Positions 53,232-61,839 of a DNA stretch of 64,000 nucleotides are shown one piece after another. Origin of the DNA: Komagataella phaffii GS115 (taxonomy: Eukaryota; Ascomycota; Pichiomycetes; Pichiales; Pichiaceae); NCBI RefSeq assembly GCF_000027005.1, contig NC_012966.1, forward strand, positions 496,001 through 560,000, read 5' to 3'. The notes under the pieces are model-generated. The model saw only the letters and a list, made by a program, of their open reading frames with translations. It ran no database searches and had not been told where the DNA came from. Every line of letters starts with the position of its first letter. Position 1 is the first letter of the stretch. A program made the position numbers and the translations under genes.

Positions 53232-54245
53232 ATGTTCTCTCATGGCAACTATTTAACACCCAATGAGTTCAAACAAAAGGCACGATCACAGGTGTTGCAG
53301 CAGTTTGGAAATAATATATCATTTGTCCGGGCTCCGCCAGTGTCGTCAGCATCATCACTCCGATCAGAGGTTTACAGTAGGGCATCAAACAGTAGCTACG
53401 TATTCAATGATCAAAAGTCTCTAGAGTCCAGCAATTCGTTAGATACACACCATTACTACAACAATATTTCACTTCCCCCCTTAAGACCGTCATTAAGGCA
53501 TTTTATGATATCCAGGGTTCTTGAGGACTTATCACAGGAAATCTCCTTCTCAAACAATATCGACAATCTGGGACTTTTGGTTTACAGTCAACTCAACAGT
53601 CTAAATTTGACAGACGTATTAGATTGGAAACTCAATACTGTGCGATGTTTATTGTTGCTGAGCGAGATACCACACTGTTGGGCTAATAAAATGGATCATC
53701 ACAGTATCCCCCCAATTCGGCTCAGTAGCAGCCATGCATCCAAAGACACAGTAATACCAGAAATTTACAAATCAGAAATAATAAAAGTCCAAGAGAAGAC
53801 ACCACACACACAATTTTCCAGGATAGTTCGGCGAAAAATTCAGGGAGACTTGGACTCACCAGTGTTCGAGTTGAAACTGCTCCCTCCCAATCCAACAGAT
53901 TCAGAATTCGTTGACTTTCTCGTTCATTCGAACCTATACAAAGAGTTCAAGTTAGAGTCCAGTTTTAAAAGACAAGTGGCTATGGTGTCAGTCTCCAAGG
54001 CTAGAAAGTTGCAAACTGAAACAGAACACTCCGACCCTGACGAATCTTTAGGGTTAATCTACCTTGCAATAGGCCTCCAGAATTACTTTTTAAACATTCT
54101 TGTAGCCTCATTGACATTATTTGAGTTTCATTACGCAGTTTGTGAAATTTTAACCAAGGAAAGAAAGTTGTCTAAAGCAGAGCATGAAACACTTTGGAAT
54201 AACATTAGGGAAAAGAATTATGCCAAGATCTCCAAACTTTGGTAG
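53232..54245 (+). CDS. uncharacterised 337-residue protein
   Basis: Not recognised. The first 85 residues are Ser/Asn-rich and probably disordered. From about residue 86 it becomes helical (RPSLRHFMISRVLEDLSQEI, LGLLVYSQLNSLNLTDVLDWKL), with an ESLGLIYLAIGLQNYFLNILVASLTLFEFHYAVCEIL segment (quoted in part; about 275-312) hydrophobic enough to be a buried helix or a membrane span. The end is basic. No catalytic motif or signal peptide is seen. It converges on FCF2 (191 bp apart). It is a single clean reading frame with a normal ATG context, so very likely a real gene; function unknown. Confidence 0.72.
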   Translation: MFSHGNYLTPNEFKQKARSQVLQQFGNNISFVRAPPVSSASSLRSEVYSRASNSSYVFNDQKSLESSNSLDTHHYYNNISLPPLRPSLRHFMISRVLEDLSQEISFSNNIDNLGLLVYSQLNSLNLTDVLDWKLNTVRCLLLLSEIPHCWANKMDHHSIPPIRLSSSHASKDTVIPEIYKSEIIKVQEKTPHTQFSRIVRRKIQGDLDSPVFELKLLPPNPTDSEFVDFLVHSNLYKEFKLESSFKRQVAMVSVSKARKLQTETEHSDPDESLGLIYLAIGLQNYFLNILVASLTLFEFHYAVCEILTKERKLSKAEHETLWNNIREKNYAKISKLW

Positions 54246-54436
54246 TCAATTCTGTTCCCGCGTAGTCATTAGCATCATTCATCCATTTAATCTACCATAT
54301 ACGCATTTTCCTAAATAGAATTACATTATTCACCCGCATTCTCCTACAGATCGATGCTGTCCGTGCACAGCGCTTTCGATTCCCTCGTAGCTTATTTGCA
54401 AATCTATATTACAACCTATTTATACTTCTAGGCTAT

Positions 54437-55180
54437 TTAATTCCTCACCTTCTTCTTCTTACCTTGGTCTTGTCGAATTTGCTCGTACTTACGTTTGAAA
54501 TACTTCGTTGAGTCATCGTCATGCAGAATCTCATCTATCAGTGTTTTTCCTCTCTGTTTTTTGGTCAATTTGTTATAATATCCAGTGTTACTTTCAACAA
54601 TGGTACCAAATTGAAAGAATTCTGGGGTCTTCCAATTGTCCTTCTTATAATGTCTCTTGGGGTCCAACACCGCCCTATTCTTAACGATTTCAAGGTCTCT
54701 CTTAACTTGTGGTGTCAGTTCACCTTTAGGCATATTGAACCATTTGTCCCCAGCATGCTCTTTTTCTTTCTTTTTCCTTCTAGACAATTGTGTAACTATA
54801 GGATCACTGATCTTAAGAATCTTGGCTTTTGTCTCCTTTAGTTCGTAGTTCTTAATCAGTGTTTTCATATCTGCATCTAATCGAAATTCACTCTGCAGCT
54901 TCGGCATCTTGCTCAAAGTAGACTGAACCTGTTCGAACTCGTCCTTATCATCTTTGAGTCCTGCCAGAATCTCATTTTCATCTTTTTCTGCAAGGTTTGC
55001 CGGAGGTTCTTCCTTCTTCTCAAGCTCATTCTTTAAGTACTCTGCGTTGAGCTCGGCGAAAATTTCATCAAACGATTTTTGTGGTTCACTGGTACTTTCT
55101 TGCTCAGCTGATTTGGGGTCAGCAAGCAGTGATTCCATAGGTAGCTCCTCTAGCTCTGTGATCGGAGATACTTTTGACAT
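54437..55180 (-). CDS. FCF2: pre-rRNA processing factor Fcf2
   Basis: 247 residues. The C-terminal Fcf2 domain (about 145-245) reads GDKWFNMPKGELTPQVKRDL, then NRAVLDPKRHYKK, FQFGTIVESNTGYYN and LTKKQRGKTLIDEIL, ending in a Lys-rich tail. The N-terminal half is acidic and helical. Fcf2 is a nucleolar SSU processome factor for cleavages at A0, A1 and A2 and is related to human TDIF2/DNTTIP2. A perfect TCACGTGA lies 48 bp upstream. Confidence 0.92.
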   Translation of the reverse strand: MSKVSPITELEELPMESLLADPKSAEQESTSEPQKSFDEIFAELNAEYLKNELEKKEEPPANLAEKDENEILAGLKDDKDEFEQVQSTLSKMPKLQSEFRLDADMKTLIKNYELKETKAKILKISDPIVTQLSRRKKKEKEHAGDKWFNMPKGELTPQVKRDLEIVKNRAVLDPKRHYKKDNWKTPEFFQFGTIVESNTGYYNKLTKKQRGKTLIDEILHDDDSTKYFKRKYEQIRQDQGKKKKVRN

Positions 55181-55227
55181 TTCTGTAGGGCAAAAATTAT
55201 TTTCTAACTATTTAATTTTTCATACAG

Positions 55228-55235
55228 ATCACGTG
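55228..55235. promoter_or_regulatory. TCACGTGA E-box upstream of FCF2
   Basis: Perfect palindrome with the CACGTG core used by Cbf1-type bHLH factors, 48 bp before the FCF2 ATG in a 256-bp intergenic region. Regulation inferred. Confidence 0.4.
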
Positions 55236-55436
55236 AAATATTATACAATGCTTATGTAACGAACAATTCTATCAATGGACAAATAATTATACAATAAAAG
55301 AATGAAAAGAATTACACAGGCAGTCAGCGTATTGACCAATCAACTGTATGGCTTTCAGTTCCTTTTATGTACTTCAAAGCTGGGTTGAACGAGCTATCAG
55401 AAGAGAAAATAATGCCTTGAATATACTAACGTTACA

Positions 55437-56327
55437 TCACAACTCCTTCTCTAACTTATCCATAAAGACAGCATTTTGAACAGTCAATAGCTTGTAACTC
55501 CATTTTTTTGTCTCGTTAAGTTCATTTCCATACTCAGTGTACACATTGTCGTGAAATGCCTTCAACTGAGACTCGTATCGCTCTAGCGTGTCAGCTAAAT
55601 GCACCAACTCTTCAGTGCCCAACTTGTCAATATCGTCATCTGAAGGAAGGTGGACATTATTTTCTGCCAGAGTTTCATAATGTTCTTTAGCTCGTTCCAG
55701 AATATGTTTTTTCAGGTTGTTATTAACGTCAATGTGATTGATATTGAAAAGCGCGCCGTAGTTGGAAAGGTTGTCCTTGGACAATTCTCCGGATTCAAAC
55801 CGTTCTAGTAGGTCTAAATACCTGTCTCTAACTGTCTTTTCGTTTACAAATTCAAGCTTTTGCTTATCGCTTTCCAAAGAGGGGTACCACCATGGAAACA
55901 CTTCCTCTTGAGCTTCATTTGGAGAATCGATGTTATGTATCGTCTTTATGTGTTTCAATAACGCATCTGATCTTGTGAAATGTTTCGGACATTCCGGTAG
56001 TAGACAATAAAAGGGCCTTTCTCCTGTATGTGATCGAACATGTGACATTAAAGAAAATCGACTAGCCTGAGGTATACCCTTCCTAGAACAGTCTCTCCAA
56101 TTACAACAGTGATCTTTGTTGGAATCATTGGAAATATGCGTGTGGTTGATGTGACTCACCACCTGGTCCAGGTTATCAAACTTATCGTTGCAATCTGTCC
56201 ATAAACAATGCTGAACGGTATTGAAATTGTCAATGATTTCACTTTCTGGAATAAAAGCTCGTGCCACTTTACTCTTAGAGAGATCCGCTGACAACGCTTC
56301 ATCCCATTCAAAATCTGAATCACTCAT
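55437..56327 (-). CDS. C2H2 zinc finger protein, three GLI-like fingers
   Basis: 296 residues. Three fingers with CX4C spacing: CLWTDC...H...H (about 41-67), CNWRDCSRKGIPQASRFSLMSH (about 77-104) and CLLPECPKHFTRSDALLKHIKTIH (about 112-137). The linker HTGERPF between fingers 2 and 3 is canonical. The second finger has the KGIPQ-SRF-L-SH-RSHTGE spelling seen in a conserved fungal family that I associate with chromatin-linked proteins such as S. pombe Iec1 (INO80), but I cannot confirm it. The C-terminal half is acidic and helical (coiled-coil prone), starting PWWYPSLESDKQKLEF. No S. cerevisiae match comes to mind. Divergent from FRS2. Confidence 0.75.
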   Translation of the reverse strand: MSDSDFEWDEALSADLSKSKVARAFIPESEIIDNFNTVQHCLWTDCNDKFDNLDQVVSHINHTHISNDSNKDHCCNWRDCSRKGIPQASRFSLMSHVRSHTGERPFYCLLPECPKHFTRSDALLKHIKTIHNIDSPNEAQEEVFPWWYPSLESDKQKLEFVNEKTVRDRYLDLLERFESGELSKDNLSNYGALFNINHIDVNNNLKKHILERAKEHYETLAENNVHLPSDDDIDKLGTEELVHLADTLERYESQLKAFHDNVYTEYGNELNETKKWSYKLLTVQNAVFMDKLEKEL

Positions 56328-56562
56328 CGACTAGAAAATTTGCAATACTTTTGCGCCGCGGATCAAAACTGGAAGAAAAGCAAACAAAGTCTTTATATAT
56401 TATAGCCGTGATTTCAGTGAATCCTCCTAGAGGCCATTTTTTGATAGTCTTTCCCCTTCCCACATTAGTTATGCCACGACTATCTCGCGAGAAAAATTTG
56501 GTCTCTGACTTGGTCGACGAAATACTCTCATAATCTCTAGTCAAAAAGCAAGGAAGACGGCC

Positions 56563-58053
56563 ATGTCAGACCTCCAACATCGTATTTTACAGGTTTTGGA
56601 TGCACAAGATGTTATCCAGGATACAAAAGTACAGTTTCCCGAATTAGATTCGCAGACGGTTCAAGCCGCTTTGAACTCTCTGCTCGCTAGATCTATGATC
56701 AAGTACACAAACATTGAAACCGATTACTGGCTACTTACGGATGAGGCCAAGGATATCGTCCAGAATGGCTCCCACGAGTTTAGATTGTTGCAGGAAGTCA
56801 CTAAGAACTTAGAAGGTCTGAAGATTGCGGATGTCGGAACAGTTCTAGGAAAGAACGGTAAACTAGGCCAGGCCAAGGCCTTTAAAAATGGGTGGATTTC
56901 CAAAGATGGTGACAGATTATTGACAAAATTCAAGGACAGCCCATTGCCAAAGGATGAAACTGCTCAAAATTTAAGAGACATTCAAGAGAACCAAGGTGCG
57001 GGTGTAGACAAGAAGGAACTGCAAGACCTAAAGAAGAGAAAACTGATTACCATGAGTAAGATTGTATCCTACAAAGTTGAAAAGGCAGCTGAATTTAGTC
57101 TAGAAATCGTTCAATTGAATGCTGACATCACCAGTGATATGATTCAGTCTGGGTCGTGGAAAACTGCCAAATTTAAGCCTTACAATTTCAATTCTGAAGG
57201 TGTCTTTCCACATAGTGGAGCTCTGCATCCTTTGAACAAAGTCAGGGAAGAGTTCAGACAGATTTTCTTTTCTATGGGTTTTACTGAAATGCCTTCTAAT
57301 CAGTATGTCGAGTCTGGATTCTGGAATTTTGACACTCTATTCGTGCCACAACAACATCCTGCCAGAGACTTACAAGATACCTTCTATTTGAAAGACCCAG
57401 CTTTAGCAAAGCGTCCAGAAGACAAAGAGTACTGGGAAAACATTCAAAGAGTTCACCAAGATGGAGCTTTTGGCTCTATCGGTTACAGATATCCTTGGAA
57501 GGAAGATGAATCATTAAAAATGGTACTGAGAACACATACTACAGCCATTTCCGCTGCCATGTTGAAAAAACTAGCCGAGGATCCAAAACCTACCAGACTC
57601 TTTTCCATTGATAGAGTTTTCAGAAACGAGGCTGTGGATGCTACTCATTTGGCTGAGTTCCACCAAGTAGAGGGTGTTTTAGCTGACTACAACCTGACGT
57701 TAGGAGATCTGATAGGGTTCATGCAGTCGTTTTTTGACAAGATGGGAGTCCACGATCTTCGTTTCAAGCCTGCATACAACCCATACACAGAGCCATCATT
57801 GGAGATTTTTGCATATCACAAAGGATTAGGTAAATGGGTCGAAATTGGAAATTCTGGTATGTTTAGACCAGAGATGTTGGAGCCAATGGGATTGCCTAAG
57901 AACCTAAGAGTACTAGGATGGGGATTGTCACTAGAGAGACCCACTATGATTAAGTATAAGCTGAGCAATATCAGAGATTTACTGGGTCATAAGGTGTCTT
58001 TGGACTTTATCGAGAGTAACCCTGCTGCTAGGTTGGATGAGGACTTGGTTTAG
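56563..58053 (+). CDS. FRS2: phenylalanyl-tRNA synthetase alpha subunit, cytosolic
   Basis: 496 residues, standard for Frs2 (503 in S. cerevisiae). An N-terminal winged-helix tRNA-binding region leads into the class II catalytic core. Motif 2 is seen in RVFRNEAVDATHLAEFHQVEG and motif 3 in LRVLGWGLSLERPTMIKY; FVPQQHPARDLQDTFYL is the usual substrate loop. It forms the alpha2beta2 enzyme with Frs1 and charges tRNA-Phe. Confidence 0.96.
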   Translation: MSDLQHRILQVLDAQDVIQDTKVQFPELDSQTVQAALNSLLARSMIKYTNIETDYWLLTDEAKDIVQNGSHEFRLLQEVTKNLEGLKIADVGTVLGKNGKLGQAKAFKNGWISKDGDRLLTKFKDSPLPKDETAQNLRDIQENQGAGVDKKELQDLKKRKLITMSKIVSYKVEKAAEFSLEIVQLNADITSDMIQSGSWKTAKFKPYNFNSEGVFPHSGALHPLNKVREEFRQIFFSMGFTEMPSNQYVESGFWNFDTLFVPQQHPARDLQDTFYLKDPALAKRPEDKEYWENIQRVHQDGAFGSIGYRYPWKEDESLKMVLRTHTTAISAAMLKKLAEDPKPTRLFSIDRVFRNEAVDATHLAEFHQVEGVLADYNLTLGDLIGFMQSFFDKMGVHDLRFKPAYNPYTEPSLEIFAYHKGLGKWVEIGNSGMFRPEMLEPMGLPKNLRVLGWGLSLERPTMIKYKLSNIRDLLGHKVSLDFIESNPAARLDEDLV

Positions 58054-58320
58054 TAGTTTAGGAGTAACAATTACGATTGAAATTTAATTAACTTAGAAAA
58101 ACGGATATTGACAAACTGCAGTCATTCTTTATCATATTTGGACCTGAGTCCCCTCAAAGTCTTATCTATAGTGTCACTTCTCTTGGCCCTATCCAGCGAT
58201 GACATATGATTATATAATCATATTTTGCAGATTAGTCGCTCAATCTCAGAATATGTTAATGGAACAGGGCTGAGCCACAACTATCTTTTCTTGAATACTG
58301 ACTCAAACGAATGGCATGTT

Positions 58321-61053
58321 ATGACAGATTTACCGAGCTTTTTACCAATAGGTAGAAATGAGAATGTCAGTTTAACCAAACCTGAATCGTCAGCACCCCA
58401 AGAGAGCACAAGCTCTGAACAATTAGATACAGCCAATGCTTCTAAAACTGTTAGTGGTCGTTCCTGGACTCCCAAGACTTTTATAATACCTGACACAAGG
58501 GCTATTGATTTGTTGTTGAACGATATGCCCCCATCCTTTCTAGTGGTTGAAAAGGTGGACATTACAGGATTTGAGATGTATATTGTGGAACAATGGGCTC
58601 TAACTAGAAGAGTTGGTACAACGATCACTATCTATACAGGAGACGACCATAATGTATTGAAAGCCTATAAAATTACAGTCACCATAGATGAGGAGAACTT
58701 ATGGCCAATGAGTTTTAAAAAATATGTGAACAGTCTCATTTTATCACAATCTACCACCTTGAGAGAGATTTCAGATGCTTACTTATTCGTCACAAATTTA
58801 TCCCAATTTCCTACCAACTTGAACTTGATTCCTGTCAAGGAAGGCAGCTTAGCCGACATTTGGGATCTGTTTGTCACCAATTTGAATATGAAGCGGCTGA
58901 GCTGTGCGGGCAGATCATTGATCACTTTGACAAATCCGGCCAATTCTATTCATGATAAGTTCACCAGTAGATACAGCATTCATCCTGATGTCCCTTTAAT
59001 GTATGCTGCAAGAGAACTGGTTCTTATTGTCCAGACATTTTTGTACTATTTCAGACTCATTCGTCCGCTTGCTGTTGATGGCATGGCCTGTACTCACACA
59101 GAAGAAGCAATCTGTCAGTGGTGGGAACAATTTGGAATCAAGAGTTATCCCATGGTTATCAAGCCAAAAGACTTTTTCAGTCCCCTGAGTCTTTGTGGCT
59201 TGATCGGGTTTGTCCTTACTATAAGGGAACGTTTAGCATCTTTTAGCATGAGCATCTATGTTCCTTCAGATCCACTTTTGATCAATGATTTTAAAGTAAG
59301 TGTAGGTCAATTCCAAAGGCACATCAGAAAGTTGGCCCATTCCAGCAATGGCGACGGTTTAGGAATTTCTCCTCTGCCTAATCAAAGCTCGGAGTCGGCT
59401 AAAAACACGTGGTATTTAGACGTCGACACGGTTGACATTCTCTTGAGATATACAAGCCATAAGGGAAGTAATAAACCGAATCTTATGCATGATATCAACA
59501 AGGTTCGACGAATGTTCAAGAACACCGTCCAGGACCTAAGTTCGGGAAAATCTTTACAGAGCTTTAAAAACACAGTTACAGATCTTAGTACTGGTAGAAC
59601 ACTGCAAAACTTAGGTGTCCATTCAGACGTGCCGGCATGCTCTGCTTTTGAATTTCCAGGCATTGAAGTCCTAACAGATTTCAAACTTCTAGTGCCCCGA
59701 ATGAAAGGTAAACGTATGAACTATCTATGGAAAGGGAAAGGCAAACCATTTGATATAGAGAGGAACTGCATCAGTTCATTGACACTTCAATATACAGCTA
59801 AATCTTGGAGAGAAAAAACCAAGCATGAATCATTTTCCAAAAATAGATCATCGACGTTTCTGCCAGAGGGAAGACTCGAAGATTCTTCCTCTAATCATTA
59901 TGAAAGATATGACTATTACCTGAGTAATGAAGCACAAAAAGAAAGCGGCAACACAGAACGTGAAGAGTTTACCATTGAAAGACTGAAGGAAAAACTGAAA
60001 TCCAAAATCTGGTTTGAAGAAGATGAAACCACCTCTTCTGGAAAGGAAAAGACAAAGAGTCCAGTAGCCAAGAGCAAGCTTAGTAAGGGAGAACAAGCTG
60101 ATAATAACGATACAGAAGCACATCGTTCGCAGACCGAACTATGTAACCTACTAGAAAGAGAGCCAAAGATCGAGACGGTGAACCACAATGAAAAGTTTTA
60201 CTCGTTATTGCATCGCAGAAATTCCATACCATCAGCACAAGTTGAGGCAAACTTAAATACTATCAGTTATCAGAAAGAGTATGCTGTGGTGGATACCGTT
60301 CAGAGACAGGAACCATTCATATCAACGAGTATAAAGCTAAAGCGAAGCAAGAGTTTTTCTGAAGTTGAGCCAGTTGTCAACCAATGGAATTGGTCATTCT
60401 GTCCTTCTGTGGAACGTTTGGCATTAGCATACATTAGAATAAAATGCAACATGGACCGAGGATTCTCCGTCCAGGCTTCTCAATTTAACCAGGATTATGA
60501 AGAAGTTACACATTTGCTAGCTACTTGTGTCAATGATTTTGCCCCATTGGCAAAAGTGTCTTTGGATAGGAAACTATCGTGTGGAGAGGGTTATCTTTTC
60601 GACATGCTAAAAGGTATACTTGATAAGAGTAAGAATCTTGAATTTCAATTGAATGACATTGATTCTTTGAATGCAAAGCTAGACTATGAATTGAGATTAT
60701 TATCTCAGAAAGTAAAGGATGCAGAGCAAAGTCTTGTGCAATTAAAAGATTTCAAAGTCAACAATCTCATAAGAAGCTTAGACAATTGTGGTAACATGAA
60801 TTTTAGCAAGCGTATTAGAAACCAAATAAAACAAAAAGGGTACGATACACAAGTTGGTCAATACTCCAAAGAGCAAGGGTATTATGTGTTTTTCCAAACT
60901 TTGGTTCAAGTTTTGCTTGGCACAATAGTAGATATTTGGTTAGCATTCTTCCCCGGAATAAACTATGAGAGAGTGAAAAAGATTTGGATCAAAGTGGACC
61001 CCAGAGGCAGAACCAACAGATTTATTGGTCGGATAGTTCCGACAAACACATAG
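58321..61053 (+). CDS. Stb2/Stb6-like Sin3-binding protein
   Basis: 910 residues from the first in-frame ATG (58321); the frame is open from a TTG at 58225 right after a TTTTGCAG that looks like a splice acceptor, so a small upstream exon is possible. The N-terminal region (KTFIIPDTRAIDLLL, VVEKVDITGFEMYIVEQWA, LIPVKEGSLADIWDLF, CAGRSLITLTNP, ELVLIVQTFLYYF) fits the Stb2/Stb6 family, known from two-hybrid binding to Sin3. The middle is Ser/Lys-rich, with a coiled-coil segment near the C-terminus (residues about 780-840). The next gene fits FAR3, and STB2 (YMR053C) and FAR3 (YMR052W) are convergent neighbours in S. cerevisiae. Biochemical role unknown. The last 32 bp overlap FAR3. Confidence 0.68.
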   Translation: MTDLPSFLPIGRNENVSLTKPESSAPQESTSSEQLDTANASKTVSGRSWTPKTFIIPDTRAIDLLLNDMPPSFLVVEKVDITGFEMYIVEQWALTRRVGTTITIYTGDDHNVLKAYKITVTIDEENLWPMSFKKYVNSLILSQSTTLREISDAYLFVTNLSQFPTNLNLIPVKEGSLADIWDLFVTNLNMKRLSCAGRSLITLTNPANSIHDKFTSRYSIHPDVPLMYAARELVLIVQTFLYYFRLIRPLAVDGMACTHTEEAICQWWEQFGIKSYPMVIKPKDFFSPLSLCGLIGFVLTIRERLASFSMSIYVPSDPLLINDFKVSVGQFQRHIRKLAHSSNGDGLGISPLPNQSSESAKNTWYLDVDTVDILLRYTSHKGSNKPNLMHDINKVRRMFKNTVQDLSSGKSLQSFKNTVTDLSTGRTLQNLGVHSDVPACSAFEFPGIEVLTDFKLLVPRMKGKRMNYLWKGKGKPFDIERNCISSLTLQYTAKSWREKTKHESFSKNRSSTFLPEGRLEDSSSNHYERYDYYLSNEAQKESGNTEREEFTIERLKEKLKSKIWFEEDETTSSGKEKTKSPVAKSKLSKGEQADNNDTEAHRSQTELCNLLEREPKIETVNHNEKFYSLLHRRNSIPSAQVEANLNTISYQKEYAVVDTVQRQEPFISTSIKLKRSKSFSEVEPVVNQWNWSFCPSVERLALAYIRIKCNMDRGFSVQASQFNQDYEEVTHLLATCVNDFAPLAKVSLDRKLSCGEGYLFDMLKGILDKSKNLEFQLNDIDSLNAKLDYELRLLSQKVKDAEQSLVQLKDFKVNNLIRSLDNCGNMNFSKRIRNQIKQKGYDTQVGQYSKEQGYYVFFQTLVQVLLGTIVDIWLAFFPGINYERVKKIWIKVDPRGRTNRFIGRIVPTNT

Positions 61054-61591
61054 TATGTAAATGAACGGAGCTTTCTAACTTTCTCTCCAACGTGTTGTAA
61101 CCGATCCTACATTCCTTCAGTTTGTGATTCAAAGTGTGTATCGTCTCATCAAAAGACCGAATTCTGTCTCTGTAGATCTTATCACCCTTTTCTTCACTCT
61201 TTGCAAGGGTCGATTTCATATCTGTTACAGAATCCTTCACCAAAGTCAGAAGATTCTTGTTATCTTCTAGTAAATGGTCCAATTTATCTGAAATGCAATC
61301 ATACCTTTGAAGGTTTATCAATAACACCTCATTCTCTCTCTTGAGTCTATCTGTTTCCGTTTCAGCTTCTGTTTCTATTTGTGTTGCAGCATTCGAGTTC
61401 TGTGATATAAACTTCGAAGTCTGTTCTAGCTTGTTTACAGTGCCCTGATAATCCAGATTATGAGTTTCGCATAGTTGCTTCAGCTTGGCTTCGACATCAA
61501 CTGTTGAGGCTTGCTCCGCTTGTAAGGTTTGAGACAATTGGGCTAGATATGACTTAACGTCCGATATACTTGCTTCAGTGGTCGATTCCAT
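61022..61591 (-). CDS. FAR3: coiled-coil protein, probable Far3 ortholog
   Basis: 189 residues from ATG 61591; the frame is open to a TTG at 61669. Nearly all helical with heptad-rich segments (about 60-120 and 140-185). Similarity to S. cerevisiae Far3 (204 residues) is weak: VEAKLKQLCETHNLDYQGTVNKL resembles the ELLLKRLAKQSGISYDNL region (shown in parts). Naming leans on gene order: convergent with an STB2-like gene in both genomes. Far3 joins Far7-Far11 in the STRIPAK-like complex at the ER that holds the pheromone G1 arrest and opposes TORC2 signalling. Alternatives are any small coiled-coil protein. Confidence 0.6.
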   Translation of the reverse strand: MESTTEASISDVKSYLAQLSQTLQAEQASTVDVEAKLKQLCETHNLDYQGTVNKLEQTSKFISQNSNAATQIETEAETETDRLKRENEVLLINLQRYDCISDKLDHLLEDNKNLLTLVKDSVTDMKSTLAKSEEKGDKIYRDRIRSFDETIHTLNHKLKECRIGYNTLERKLESSVHLHTMCLSELSDQ

Positions 61592-61839
61592 GGTAACTAT
61601 ACTCAACTCCTCCTTAGTGAATGGAAAGATGCTCGTTTGGATGTAAGTACTTTTGCCTTGCGCGCACAAAATAAAGGGCGGGAGATGTGTCTGACCAGAC
61701 CACTAACTACAAATTTTATTCTACTCCAAAATTACGTGAAACGAAATACAATTATGACTGTTATACAAGAACTGCCCTCAACTAACAAATGCTACGAGAT
61801 ATCAATGACAGCAACAATGGGATCGGATGGGTGTGGAAT

